Positions 53,692 to 62,872 of a DNA stretch of 64,000 bases are shown piece by piece. Within the stretch, counting starts at the first letter, position 1, and each line of letters begins with the position of its first letter. The stretch comes from an uncultured Methanolobus sp. (GTDB lineage Archaea; Halobacteriota; Methanosarcinia; Methanosarcinales; Methanosarcinaceae): positions 2,125,562-2,189,561 of the forward strand of contig NZ_OY763421.1 in NCBI RefSeq assembly GCF_963667555.1, in the 5' to 3' direction. Position numbers and translations under genes: made by a program. The notes under the pieces are model-generated. The model searched no databases. It worked only from the letters and a program-made list of their open reading frames with translations, and was not told where the DNA came from.

Positions 53692-54603
53692 TCAGCACAG
53701 TTTCAATACTGTTTCAGCAAGATTTTTGCTTATATCCACTGTTTTCATCAGAGTGTCGGTTCTTGAGACACCGCACCCAAGTTTACTGAAACGCCCATCA
53801 TCTATCGGGTCACGCTCATCGATTATCAAGTGGTCAAGGAAATCTGAATAATATGAAGCAACTCCATATGAAGAAACTTCGATGCCTCTTGCAGTCATGA
53901 GGTTTCCTGCCGGACCGCTGACAGGCTCAGTTCCGATTATAGGACTGACTGCGATAACCTTTTTCTCTTTCAGGATATCCCTCATGCCCGGAAGCTCGAT
54001 TATTGGCCCGATGCTTGTTATCGGATTGCTTGGACCTATCAGGACATTATCTTCCCTTTCAAGAGCTTCCACAACAGCCGGAGAGATACTTGCTTTTTCA
54101 ATGCCTTCCTGGCAAACTTCAAGAACCTCGGGCTCGCCGTGTCTGCCAACCCAGAAATCCTGGAAATGCATCTTTCCTTCAGGCGTGCTGATCATACTTG
54201 AAACGGGGTCATCGGACATTGGAAAAACATTGACCTTCACGCCAAGTGACCTCGAAAGACCTATCGTTGCCTCTGTAAGTGTTAATCCGCTGCGCAGCAG
54301 GTCTGAGCGCATGATATGGGTTGCACGGTCAATGTCGCCGAGCATCATTACCTCATCGTAACCCAGTTCCTTCATTGCATTGTGAGTTCGGTAGGTGTCA
54401 TCTTTCACGCCCCACCATCTTGAAGTGTCAAGTCTGCCTGAAAGCAGGTAGAGTACGGTATCAATATCAGGTGTGATGAGGTTTCCTGAAACCCATATAT
54501 CTTCCGCAGTGTTTACCACAACTGTGATCTTTTCTTCCGGGTAAACTTCACGAAGGCCATTCAGTAATTTTGGTGTTCCGGTGCCGCCTGAAAAGATTAT
54601 CAT
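53692..54603 (-). CDS. cofD: 2-phospho-L-lactate transferase
   Basis: Coenzyme F420 synthesis: transfers the lactyl phosphate moiety from LPPG to FO. A 303-residue enzyme with the N-terminal MIIFSGGTGTPKLLNGL, NTAEDIWVSG (metal/diphosphate site), RWWGVKDDT and GPSNPITSIGPI family segments. Stands alone with GGAGATGG before the ATG. Confidence 0.95.
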   Translation of the reverse strand: MIIFSGGTGTPKLLNGLREVYPEEKITVVVNTAEDIWVSGNLITPDIDTVLYLLSGRLDTSRWWGVKDDTYRTHNAMKELGYDEVMMLGDIDRATHIMRSDLLRSGLTLTEATIGLSRSLGVKVNVFPMSDDPVSSMISTPEGKMHFQDFWVGRHGEPEVLEVCQEGIEKASISPAVVEALEREDNVLIGPSNPITSIGPIIELPGMRDILKEKKVIAVSPIIGTEPVSGPAGNLMTARGIEVSSYGVASYYSDFLDHLIIDERDPIDDGRFSKLGCGVSRTDTLMKTVDISKNLAETVLKLC

Positions 54604-54740
54604 CTTAGTCCATCTCCTTGCCAGTTTTGTCTCGTTATACGGTTCAAGATATATAAGTAAAGACCTCGTAAATTAATACTGTAATAATACAATACACTAC
54701 AATAATATAATTCATTTCAGAGGAAGAAGGAGAAGGGAAA

Positions 54741-55679
54741 TTGGAAAGATCAAGTAAAATATTGCTTTATGGAATTCTGGGAATCGTTATTCTGGTACTT
54801 GCACTCACAGGAATAATCGTAGCTGTTATGCAGATTCCAATAGAAGGAACATCAGGAGATATCGCCATCATAGACCTTGACGGAACCATTTATTCCGGAG
54901 GTTCAGAGGAAGACCTTTTCAATGATTACCAGCCAGGTGTTGAGGATTACATTGAATGGATAGAAGATGCGCAGGATGATGATGGGACAAAGGCCATAAT
55001 CATCAGGATAAACTCTCCCGGTGGAGAGGCTATTGCCAGTGAAAAACTTGCAAAGGCAATAAAGAAAGCATCTGAAAAGAAGGTCGTTGTGGCATATGTT
55101 GAATCAATGGCAGCTTCCGCAGCTTATCAGGCAGCATCATCCACGGACTATATTGTGGCTGAAAAGCAGTCGCTTGTTGGAAATATCGGAGTAAGGATGG
55201 AAATTGTTCATTACTATGGATTAATGGACGACCTGGGCATCAATGTGACAACTATCAAAAGCGGAGAGTACAAGGACATCGGTTCGCCCACAAGACCAAT
55301 GACAGAGGAAGAAAAGGAAATGCTTGGTTCCATTGTGAACGAAAGCTATGAAGATTTCGTGTCCTGGGTTGCCGAGAACAGGAACATGACACTGGAAGAG
55401 ACCTACAAGGTTGCAGACGGCAGGATATACAGTGGCTCCCAGGCAAAGAAAGCAGGACTTGTTGATATGGTCGGAACCGAGGAGGATGCAATTGACATAG
55501 CCACTGAGATGGCAGGAATATCCGGTGAGCCGGACATATATGAATACGGAGGAAAATCATCCGGCTTTCTGGGAATGAGATTCAATGAAATGTTGTACTC
55601 TTTCGGGTACGGTCTTGGAAAAGGTCTGGCAGAAACCTCTGTTGAGGAAACATCCCCTTCCTATGGAATGTATTTCTAA
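54741..55679 (+). CDS. sppA: Signal peptide peptidase SppA-like protease
   Basis: Membrane-anchored serine protease with one N-terminal membrane helix (8-30) and an extracellular or pseudoperiplasmic catalytic domain. Residues INSPGGEAIASE, VESMAASAAYQAA (nucleophile Ser) and TTIKSGEYKDIGSP (catalytic Lys) match the short archaeal/Bacillus SppA. Degrades signal peptides. TTG start with GGAGAAGGG upstream. A 76-base gap separates it from the HD gene. Confidence 0.9.
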   Translation: MERSSKILLYGILGIVILVLALTGIIVAVMQIPIEGTSGDIAIIDLDGTIYSGGSEEDLFNDYQPGVEDYIEWIEDAQDDDGTKAIIIRINSPGGEAIASEKLAKAIKKASEKKVVVAYVESMAASAAYQAASSTDYIVAEKQSLVGNIGVRMEIVHYYGLMDDLGINVTTIKSGEYKDIGSPTRPMTEEEKEMLGSIVNESYEDFVSWVAENRNMTLEETYKVADGRIYSGSQAKKAGLVDMVGTEEDAIDIATEMAGISGEPDIYEYGGKSSGFLGMRFNEMLYSFGYGLGKGLAETSVEETSPSYGMYF

Positions 55680-55755
55680 GAGAACTGAAATTGGCAGGCG
55701 GGCAGAGACAGAAACGAGTGGAAAATCATTATAAGATGAAGGATATGTAGGTTGT

Positions 55756-56958
55756 ATGAAAGTCATCCGTGACCCTATACATGGATATATTGAGCTTGAT
55801 CCGCTCACATTATCCATTATCGATTCACCGCAGATGCAGCGACTTAGAAGACTGAGCCAGCTTGGCCTGTCAAACCTTGTTTATCCGGGAGCTAACCATT
55901 CACGTTTTGAGCATTCCCTGGGAGTCATGCATCTTGCCACCATGCTTACCGGAAAGATTGATTCTGTCACAGATGAGGAAAAAGAGGAACTCAGGATCGC
56001 TGCTCTACTTCATGATGTAGGACACGGACCTTATTCACATGTAACAGAAAGTCTTACGAAATTTTACACAAGACAGCACCATGAGGATGTCCGTGAGATA
56101 CTTAAAAAAGGAGAACTCGGAGAGATCCTCAGTGATAACGGATTAAATCCGGCAACTATTGAAGATCACATTCAGGGAAAGACTGACCTTGGAAAGATAC
56201 TCAACAGCGAGATCGATGTGGACAGAATGGACTATCTTGTCAGGGACTCACATTATACGGGCGTTGCTTTTGGTCTTGTTGATCATGTAAGACTTATCAA
56301 TGAGATGAAGTTCTACGAGAACAATCTTGTAGTGAACGCTGGCGGTGTCAAGGCGGCAGAATCGCTTCTTGTATCCAGATTCCTGATGCATCCTTCTGTT
56401 TATTATCATCACGTTTCAAGGATTGCTGAGACGATGTTCACAAGAGCTGTAGATGACCTGATCCAGAAAAAGTCACTCAATCCTTTCGACCTCAGGAAGA
56501 TGGATGACTCCAGACTTCTGGAAATGATACGCAATGATGACGGCTACGCTGGTGAACTTGCACAGAGACTCGACAACAGGAAACTCTACAAGAGAGCCCT
56601 CTATGTAGGATTTGATGAAGTAGGCGAAGGCGTGCTCAAACACCGAAAGAACATCAAGAGAGTTGAAGCTGAGATCGCGTCAGAAGTTGGTATAGATGCT
56701 GAAAGCGTCCTTATTGATATTCCAAGAGATCCTGAGATCGCAGAAATGAAAGCTCTGGTTAAAATAAATAATAAGATGCTGCGCCTGGATGAAGCTTCTC
56801 ATGTGGTTTCCACGCTTGAGCAGGCGCACCGTGAAAACTGGAAAATGGGAGTTTATACTCCTACCGAATACAGGGAAGCAGTTGGAAAAGCGGCGAAGAA
56901 CTTCTTTGAAGTCAAGAGAACAACAAAACAGTTCAGACTTACGGAAATAGAGGAATGA
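55756..56958 (+). CDS. HD-domain phosphohydrolase
   Basis: dNTPase/SAMHD1-like HD protein of 400 residues: DPIHGYIELD, HSRFEHSLGVMHLA, LLHDVGHGPYSHV (HD pair), HHEDV and the final Asp in DVDRMDYLVRDS. The archaeal substrate is unknown; dGTPase-like action is possible. The following gene begins one base after its stop, so they form an operon ending with ubiX and a permease. Confidence 0.88.
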   Translation: MKVIRDPIHGYIELDPLTLSIIDSPQMQRLRRLSQLGLSNLVYPGANHSRFEHSLGVMHLATMLTGKIDSVTDEEKEELRIAALLHDVGHGPYSHVTESLTKFYTRQHHEDVREILKKGELGEILSDNGLNPATIEDHIQGKTDLGKILNSEIDVDRMDYLVRDSHYTGVAFGLVDHVRLINEMKFYENNLVVNAGGVKAAESLLVSRFLMHPSVYYHHVSRIAETMFTRAVDDLIQKKSLNPFDLRKMDDSRLLEMIRNDDGYAGELAQRLDNRKLYKRALYVGFDEVGEGVLKHRKNIKRVEAEIASEVGIDAESVLIDIPRDPEIAEMKALVKINNKMLRLDEASHVVSTLEQAHRENWKMGVYTPTEYREAVGKAAKNFFEVKRTTKQFRLTEIEE

Positions 56959-56959
56959 T

Positions 56960-57313
56960 ATGCAGCAGATTAAGAAGATCGCAGCAGGGATCAGTCTTTT
57001 GCTTGAATGGAAAAGGACAGGAGATGATTATGTTGCCAGTCTTACAGGCGGAGACGAGCATGTTGGAGCAGTAGGTGTTGGCTTCTATGACCATGATTCT
57101 AAAAGAGCCTCTTCATCTGTCATCACAACACCCGGACACAGGGAAACCGAAATTGCACTGAACGGTGCAAAGGTGTTCAGCAAAGCCTGTAAAGCAACTT
57201 CTGTATTCATTGTTGGCATTCATCTGGATAATATTACACTCGATGAGATAGAGGAGATAGTTTCTGCAAGTGATGAAATGATCAGTGAGCTTGCTGTAAT
57301 TATAGGAAAGTAG
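56960..57313 (+). CDS. LpdD-like prenylated-flavin chaperone-family protein
   Basis: A 117-residue protein whose GGDEHVGAVGVGFYD and TTPGHRETEIALNGAKVFSKACKATSVFIVGIHLDNIT segments recall the LpdD-like family that accompanies UbiX/UbiD. The immediate neighbour is ubiX, supporting a role with prenylated FMN. GAGGAATGAT upstream. Family assignment is from memory and moderate. Confidence 0.7.
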   Translation: MQQIKKIAAGISLLLEWKRTGDDYVASLTGGDEHVGAVGVGFYDHDSKRASSSVITTPGHRETEIALNGAKVFSKACKATSVFIVGIHLDNITLDEIEEIVSASDEMISELAVIIGK

Positions 57314-57334
57314 GAAAGCGAGAGAGGAATTCTA

Positions 57335-57886
57335 ATGGAAGTAGTAATAGGCATCAGCGGGGCATCTGGCTCTGCTTATGGAGTACGGTTGCTGGAAATT
57401 CTTGCAAAAACAGATATTTTTACTCATCTTGTCATGACAAAGGCCGCAAAGCAGATACTTGAGATAGAGACAGATTACGAGTTATCCTATGTCGAAGGTC
57501 TTGCAGATGCAGTCTATGATGAGAGCGATTTCACAGCACCAATTGCAAGCGGTTCCCACAGGTTCTACGGAATGATAATTGCCCCGTGCAGCATGAAAAC
57601 CCTCGGTGAGATATCAGGCGGAATGTCTGATAACCTGCTTGGCAGAGTGGCTGATGTTTGTCTTAAGGAGCGAAGAAAACTGGTGCTCATGCCACGTGAA
57701 ACACCTCTTAACCAGATACATCTTGAGAACATGCTAAGACTTGAGAGAGCAGGCGGAGTGATTTTGCCTGCATGTCCAGGATTTTATTCAAAGCCACAGA
57801 CAATTGACGACCTTGTTAATTCAATGGCAGGACGTGCACTTGACCTGATGGATATTGATAACGACGTTTACAAACGCTGGGAGTGA
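57335..57886 (+). CDS. ubiX: Flavin prenyltransferase UbiX
   Basis: Makes prenylated FMN from FMN and dimethylallyl phosphate, the cofactor of UbiD-type decarboxylases. A 183-residue protein with GISGASGSAYGVRLLE (FMN phosphate site), IAPCSMKTLGEI and RRKLVLMPRETPLNQIHLEN. GAGG precedes the ATG. No ubiD is in the window. The permease gene starts one base after its stop. Confidence 0.93.
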   Translation: MEVVIGISGASGSAYGVRLLEILAKTDIFTHLVMTKAAKQILEIETDYELSYVEGLADAVYDESDFTAPIASGSHRFYGMIIAPCSMKTLGEISGGMSDNLLGRVADVCLKERRKLVLMPRETPLNQIHLENMLRLERAGGVILPACPGFYSKPQTIDDLVNSMAGRALDLMDIDNDVYKRWE

Positions 57887-57887
57887 A

Positions 57888-58661
57888 ATGGCGCTTTCAG
57901 GGAAAAGACTCTGCCTGAACACAGTGTTCACCCTGTGGCTGCGGGAAATGCTGCGCTATAAACGCTCACGTTCAAGGATAATAGGTTCCCTTGCAACGCC
58001 GCTCTTTTTTCTTGTGATAATGGGTTCTGCACTGGGAAGTACTATGACCCTTCGCAGCGGCAGGTATATCGATTACATGGCTCCGGGAATCATAGGAATG
58101 TCAATTCTCTTCGCATCGCTTATGGGTGGAATTTCCATAATATGGGATAGGGAGTTCGGTTTCCTGAAAGAGATTCTGGTAGCGCCTGTAAGCCGATTTT
58201 ACACTGCTCTTGGGAAAGCCGCAGGAGGAGTTACAACCGCAATGGTGCAGGGCACTTTGCTTATGATCATCAGCGGGTTCATTGGGATAGAATATGTTTC
58301 CATATGGAGAGAACTCCTGTGTATTCCGATAATGTTCACTATGGGAATCGGATTCATCGGTCTTGGCATTACGCTGGCCTCTAAAATAGAATCTCATGAA
58401 GGTTTCCAGATGATGATGACTTTCATCACGTTTCCAACCATCATGACAAGCACTGCATTTTACCCCATGGAGAATCTTCCAGGTTGGCTTAGCATACCTG
58501 TCCATCTGAACCCGCTTACTTATGGTGTAGAAGCACTGAGATGGATGCTGCTTGACGCTTCCGATGTGCCAATCACTTTGTCGCTTGGAGTTATCACAGC
58601 TTTTGCATTTATCATGATGACAATAGGAAGCCGGGCTTTTGACAGGGCAGCTGACCAGTGA
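57888..58661 (+). CDS. ABC-2 type transporter permease
   Basis: A 257-residue membrane subunit with six predicted helices (about 28-48, 60-82, 103-130, 137-160, 168-190 and 228-248) and the ABC-2 signature between helices 5 and 6 (FYPMENLPGWL, NPLTYGVEALR). The ATP-binding subunit is not adjacent. The start chosen has GGGAGTG six bases upstream and follows ubiX by one base; an earlier start would lie in ubiX. Drug/lipid export or a specific substrate cannot be told. Confidence 0.85.
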   Translation: MALSGKRLCLNTVFTLWLREMLRYKRSRSRIIGSLATPLFFLVIMGSALGSTMTLRSGRYIDYMAPGIIGMSILFASLMGGISIIWDREFGFLKEILVAPVSRFYTALGKAAGGVTTAMVQGTLLMIISGFIGIEYVSIWRELLCIPIMFTMGIGFIGLGITLASKIESHEGFQMMMTFITFPTIMTSTAFYPMENLPGWLSIPVHLNPLTYGVEALRWMLLDASDVPITLSLGVITAFAFIMMTIGSRAFDRAADQ

Positions 58662-58732
58662 GAAATAATTAGATCAATGAATCTAAATAGACATCAAGTG
58701 TTCTGATAATGGGATTTACTAAAAAAGGAATA

Positions 58733-58775
58733 AGAAAGGAGAAATAATGTTCATCCTTTCTTAAATTGTTTTTTA
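58733..58775. terminator. Bidirectional terminator between the permease and NHL genes
   Basis: AGAAAGGA and TCCTTTCT arms (58733-58740, 58754-58761) with a T-run on the plus strand (58768-58773) and A-rich DNA on the other side (58721-58726). Confidence 0.5.
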
Positions 58776-60716
58776 CTTTTTGCGATATAAAAATGCAGCA
58801 AGCAGACCTATTGTTCCGCATACCATTCCAAATCCAGGAGATTTTGAACTTTCAGCATTTTCATCTGTTTCGACACCTGTTGCATCATCTTCTACAGAAG
58901 TGCCACTAATAGTCTCTGCTACTGTATTATCTGATTCTTCATCGCCGTTTACATTTTGTTCAATTGCCTGACTGCTCACTGCGAATTTCTGTATTCGTGC
59001 ATTTCCACTATCAACAACATATACGTTTCCAGAAGAATCGACTGCAATTCCAGATGGATTACTGAATTCTCCTTTTCCGTCACCCTTAGAACCCCATTCA
59101 GTTATAATATTGCCATCACCATCATATTTCTGAACAAGATTATTGTTGCAGGCTGCAAAAATATAATCAGATGAATCGATAGCAATCTTCCATATAACTG
59201 CATAAGAACCACAATCCCATCTGGTCATGAAAGTTCCTTCTTTATCGAATTTTTGGATATATTTTCCGTCAGCAACATAGACATTACCTGAAGAATCAAC
59301 TGCAACATCATTCATAGATGAAAACTCACCTTCATCTGCGCCCTGTGATCCCCAGATAGCTATGGAATTGCCATCGCCATCAAACTCCTGAATGCGATAG
59401 TTCCCTGAATCTGCAACGTAAATATTTCCGGATGAATCGACAGCAATTCCACCAGGATTGTCAAATTCTCCTTTTCCATGACCGGAAGAACCCCATTCCA
59501 GTATGAAATTACCATTGCTGTCAAATTTTTGAATGCGGGCATTGTCATGATCTACAACATAGACATTACCGGAAGAATCAACGGCAACATCCGTTGGATT
59601 GCTAAATTGCCCTTCACCTGCTCCATTAAATCCCCATTTAAAAATGAAGTTGCCGTTACTATCAAACTTCTGAATACGGGAGTTGATACCTTTTGTACTT
59701 GCTGTGGAAGGCATGCCGGAGTCAACTACATAAACGGAACCTGAAGCATCAACAGCTATGCCATTCGGGCGATTGAATTTCCCGCCTTTTGTACCCTCAT
59801 AACCCCATTTTCTCAGGAAGCTGCCCTCATCATCAAATACTTTTACACAAAGGTTACCGTAGTCAGCGGCGTAGACGTTACCCGATGAATCGGTAGCAAG
59901 ATCATATATGTAATCTAGTTCTTCATTACCATTACCGGCGGAACCCCATGAATTAATAACCGTACCATCTGAATCCAATTCCTGGATTATGTTGTGATTT
60001 GCAATGAAAACATTGTCTGAACTATCAACTGCAATGTTTACAAAGTTATAAGCTTTCCATTCATCGATTAAATTTCCTTCTCCATCATACTTTTGAATGT
60101 TGTTACTTGAAGCGGCATAAACATATCCGGATGAATCGACGGCTATGTCCAGTACATTGCATTTCCATTTTGTAATGAAGTTGCCCTCGCTGTCGAACTT
60201 CTGAATACGCTGGTTTTGAGAATCAACGACATAAATGTTACCAGAAGAATCAACTGCAATACTGCGGATATAATTAAATTCACCATCATCGCTGCCCTGA
60301 TAACCAAATTTAAAAATAAAATTACCGTCGCTATCAAATTTCTGGATACGATTTCTTTCTGCAACATAGAGATTATTTGATGAGTCCAGAGCAAGAGCGT
60401 TTGCAACAGCCAGTTCACCGTCTCCGCTCCCTGAAGGACCCCATTCGGCAATTTTGTTGCCAGATGAATCGAACTTCTTTATCATGTTTATGTCTGAATC
60501 GTATGCCACGGCATAACTGTCAATTGTATAAACGTTTCCTGAAGAATCAACGACAACACTGGTCGGATGATATTCATAATAATCGTTGTTAGCAGTTGAA
60601 CCCCATTCTGTCACGAAAGAATACGTTTCAGCGTGCGTTACAGAAACACTGGCCAGTAAAAAAACCAGCAAAAAAAGAATAAATGATGTTTTTTTCCAAA
60701 TAAGATTATTTATCAT
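58773..60716 (-). CDS. Exported NHL-repeat protein with PGF-CTERM-like anchor, 647 aa
   Basis: Signal peptide at residues 1-30 (KKTSFILFLLVFLLASVSV then a small-residue cleavage region), followed by about 12 NHL beta-propeller blades built on IAVDSSGNVYVVDSGNARIQ and KFDSNGNFI, then a Ser/Thr/Glu-rich linker and the tail KSPGFGMVCGTIGLLAAFLYRKK-like end that matches the PGF-CTERM/archaeosortase sorting signal (PGF, hydrophobic helix, basic end). Two propellers are possible. It should be a surface-exposed, lipid-anchored binding protein. GAGGAG lies before the ATG. Paralog upstream at 60807. Confidence 0.88.
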   Translation of the reverse strand: MINNLIWKKTSFILFLLVFLLASVSVTHAETYSFVTEWGSTANNDYYEYHPTSVVVDSSGNVYTIDSYAVAYDSDINMIKKFDSSGNKIAEWGPSGSGDGELAVANALALDSSNNLYVAERNRIQKFDSDGNFIFKFGYQGSDDGEFNYIRSIAVDSSGNIYVVDSQNQRIQKFDSEGNFITKWKCNVLDIAVDSSGYVYAASSNNIQKYDGEGNLIDEWKAYNFVNIAVDSSDNVFIANHNIIQELDSDGTVINSWGSAGNGNEELDYIYDLATDSSGNVYAADYGNLCVKVFDDEGSFLRKWGYEGTKGGKFNRPNGIAVDASGSVYVVDSGMPSTASTKGINSRIQKFDSNGNFIFKWGFNGAGEGQFSNPTDVAVDSSGNVYVVDHDNARIQKFDSNGNFILEWGSSGHGKGEFDNPGGIAVDSSGNIYVADSGNYRIQEFDGDGNSIAIWGSQGADEGEFSSMNDVAVDSSGNVYVADGKYIQKFDKEGTFMTRWDCGSYAVIWKIAIDSSDYIFAACNNNLVQKYDGDGNIITEWGSKGDGKGEFSNPSGIAVDSSGNVYVVDSGNARIQKFAVSSQAIEQNVNGDEESDNTVAETISGTSVEDDATGVETDENAESSKSPGFGMVCGTIGLLAAFLYRKK

Positions 60717-60806
60717 ATTCACTCCTCAATTAGTTTATTATAAATATTTGAAAAAGTAAAGATATGAGATTTCAAATCTCACATCTTCAGGCTACTATCT
60801 GCAATT

Positions 60807-61925
60807 TTATCTTTTATTATACAAAACCGCAGCAAACAAACCTACAATTCCGCAAACGATTCCAAAACCAGGTGATTTTGAGCTTTGCGTTTCTTCGGTT
60901 GTTGTTTCTTCAGTCGTAGTATCACTTACAGAGTCTGCACTTTGTGTTTGCACAGATGTCTGTTCAACATTTTCGTTTTGTACAGTATCCTGAGTAGCAA
61001 TGGCATATTTTTGAATCTCATTAGAATGTCTCGAACAATAATACCAGACATTGCTAGAAGAATCAAAAGCAAAGTGCGGGTTGCTTGAAAAATAGCCATC
61101 CAAATCCTGTTCAGAAAGAAGATTACCGCTACTGTCAAACGTATAGATATCTAGAGTGCGAGTATCAGTGAGAGCATGAACATTATCGGCCTGATCAACA
61201 ACAAGATAGGCTCTGTCTCTCTCTATTGCAAAACCAGACTTCCATTTAGCAAGAAGATTGCCATCACTATCTAATTTGATAACAGTATCATCACCTGAAC
61301 TACTAAAAGAATAGATATTGTCAGAAGAGTCAACAGCAACAGCTACATCAGCAATCAATGCATCTTGATTTCCATTTAATATACGCCACTCAGGACCCCA
61401 TCCGGAAACGAAATTACCGCTACTATCAAACTTAAATATCAAGAAATGACTATCAAGAGCGTAAATATTACCAGAAGAATCAACAGCAATATCAGTTATA
61501 GATAATGATGTCCCATAGCCGTCGTAATAAATATCAGAAGTGTCTATATCCATAATAATATTTCCATTACTGTCAAACTTCACAATTTGATATCCCTCGT
61601 TGTAATAAGGAGCATAAACATTGCCAGAAGAGTCAACTGCAACTGCTTGTGCACTAGTAAATTCGTCTTCAGTTCCTTCACCATACTTAGCAAGGAAGTT
61701 ACCAGCGCTGTCAAACTTCATGATATATGCACCATCGACAGCAACATAAACATTGCCGGAAGAGTCGACATCAATATCATTAATCATCTCTGCATCACTA
61801 ATATTCCATTGTTGATCCAATGTATAGGTTTCAGCACATGCTACCTGAGCACTCATCAAGCCAAGGCTCAATAAGATTAAGTAAATTGATACTTTTTTGT
61901 AAATTGATTTTTGTTGTTCTTTCAT
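60807..61925 (-). CDS. Exported NHL-repeat protein with PGF-CTERM-like anchor, 372 aa
   Basis: Shorter paralog of the preceding entry, about six NHL blades (IDVDSSGNVYVAVDGAYIMK, KFDSAGNFLAKYG), a signal peptide and a C-terminal Thr/Glu-rich linker with SPGFGIVCGIVGLFAAVLY and a basic end. Likely one propeller on the cell surface. GGTGG lies before the ATG. The two genes run in the same direction with a 90-base gap, this one being first; they arose by tandem duplication. Confidence 0.87.
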   Translation of the reverse strand: MKEQQKSIYKKVSIYLILLSLGLMSAQVACAETYTLDQQWNISDAEMINDIDVDSSGNVYVAVDGAYIMKFDSAGNFLAKYGEGTEDEFTSAQAVAVDSSGNVYAPYYNEGYQIVKFDSNGNIIMDIDTSDIYYDGYGTSLSITDIAVDSSGNIYALDSHFLIFKFDSSGNFVSGWGPEWRILNGNQDALIADVAVAVDSSDNIYSFSSSGDDTVIKLDSDGNLLAKWKSGFAIERDRAYLVVDQADNVHALTDTRTLDIYTFDSSGNLLSEQDLDGYFSSNPHFAFDSSSNVWYYCSRHSNEIQKYAIATQDTVQNENVEQTSVQTQSADSVSDTTTEETTTEETQSSKSPGFGIVCGIVGLFAAVLYNKR

Positions 61926-61998
61926 TTTTACCACCAATTAATCGAAACTGTGATAGGACATTTTTGACCACCCTATTTATCCATAACAGATTTCCAAA

Positions 61999-62017
61999 TT
62001 GGAACTAACAGTTCCAA
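61999..62017. promoter_or_regulatory. Inverted repeat upstream of the NHL genes
   Basis: TTGGAAC-TAACA-GTTCCAA, a 7+5+7 perfect inverted repeat about 75 bases before the start of the 372-residue gene. Possible operator for the NHL pair. The rest of the gap (61926-62142) holds AT-rich sequence with TATA-like elements. Confidence 0.45.
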
Positions 62018-62142
62018 TATTATTGTGCCACATCTTTATAATGGAATAACAAGTTACTATATAAATTTTAAGATATTATCGATAGATAAATTTTATATAT
62101 TTGACAATATATAGTGATTTTACGGAGATTTATAAAAACAAG

Positions 62143-62268
62143 ATGAAAAATCTTACTGAGACCTTACCTATAACTTTACAGTACTTTGAGATGCAGCATT
62201 ATTCAAAAGGTCTCAATATGGCTATGAATACAATTCAGATCAAGCACTACATTTCATTGATACTTTGA
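62143..62268 (+). CDS. Possible small protein, 41 aa (doubtful)
   Basis: ATG to stop reading MKNLTETLPITLQYFEMQHY and ending with IQIKHYISLIL. GGAG lies upstream but too far for a good ribosome site. The frame overlaps the 3' end of the opposite-strand gene by 22 bases. A 9-base inverted pair TGAGACCTT...AAGGTCTCA (62157-62165, 62207-62215) lies inside it, which is also compatible with a non-coding structure. Could be the decayed start of a transposase. Confidence 0.2.
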   Translation: MKNLTETLPITLQYFEMQHYSKGLNMAMNTIQIKHYISLIL

Positions 62269-62867
62269 TTCAATATTTCCATCCATCTTTTCAAATTATA
62301 GCTATCAGATGTTTTAAAAGGGATTTGCCATTGTGGATATTGTGTATCTTTGACATTTATATACAGATACATATAAGGATGCTTATCTTCCCTTACAGAA
62401 TAATTGTCTGTATAAGCGTCTTTCTGTATTGTTGTAGTACCTTGTTTTGTATAATAACCCCATTCTCTGACATCAAAAAATGTATAACTTTTCTCAATTA
62501 ACTTGCGTCCTGATTTATTCCCCAGATGAATTGTTTTATTTGTCGAGTCTAAAGCGATATAATTACCATTTTTTACATATGTAAAATCCCATGTAGGATT
62601 GTTACCTGTGTATTCTTCAAGACACACTTTGTCATTAAGACGTGCTTCAATTCTTTTCAAAATACTTAGAGGCACATACGCAAAAATAGAGAAAACTAAC
62701 GCAGCTATTATCACAGAAAAATCAGTATATACAAGCACGATCATTAGTAGTAATAAACATACGTAACATATTGTATATAGTGTCGTAATTTTGCTAAAAA
62801 AAGACAACTTTGCTGTATTTGAGGTCATACTAACACAATAACCATTCAAATTTCCACTAATTTTCAA
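62247..62867 (-). CDS. Membrane protein with DUF4755-like cytoplasmic domain
   Basis: Two close membrane helices (about 27-47 and 50-68) followed by a soluble domain of 130 residues with FFDVREWGYYTKQG, YLYINVKDTQYPQWQIPF and RWMEILNQ, features that recall the DUF4755 family of bacteria; this is from memory and moderate. It starts five bases after the upstream coiled-coil gene, so the two form an operon. Function unknown. Confidence 0.65.
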   Translation of the reverse strand: MKISGNLNGYCVSMTSNTAKLSFFSKITTLYTICYVCLLLLMIVLVYTDFSVIIAALVFSIFAYVPLSILKRIEARLNDKVCLEEYTGNNPTWDFTYVKNGNYIALDSTNKTIHLGNKSGRKLIEKSYTFFDVREWGYYTKQGTTTIQKDAYTDNYSVREDKHPYMYLYINVKDTQYPQWQIPFKTSDSYNLKRWMEILNQSINEM

Positions 62868-62872
62868 ATAGT

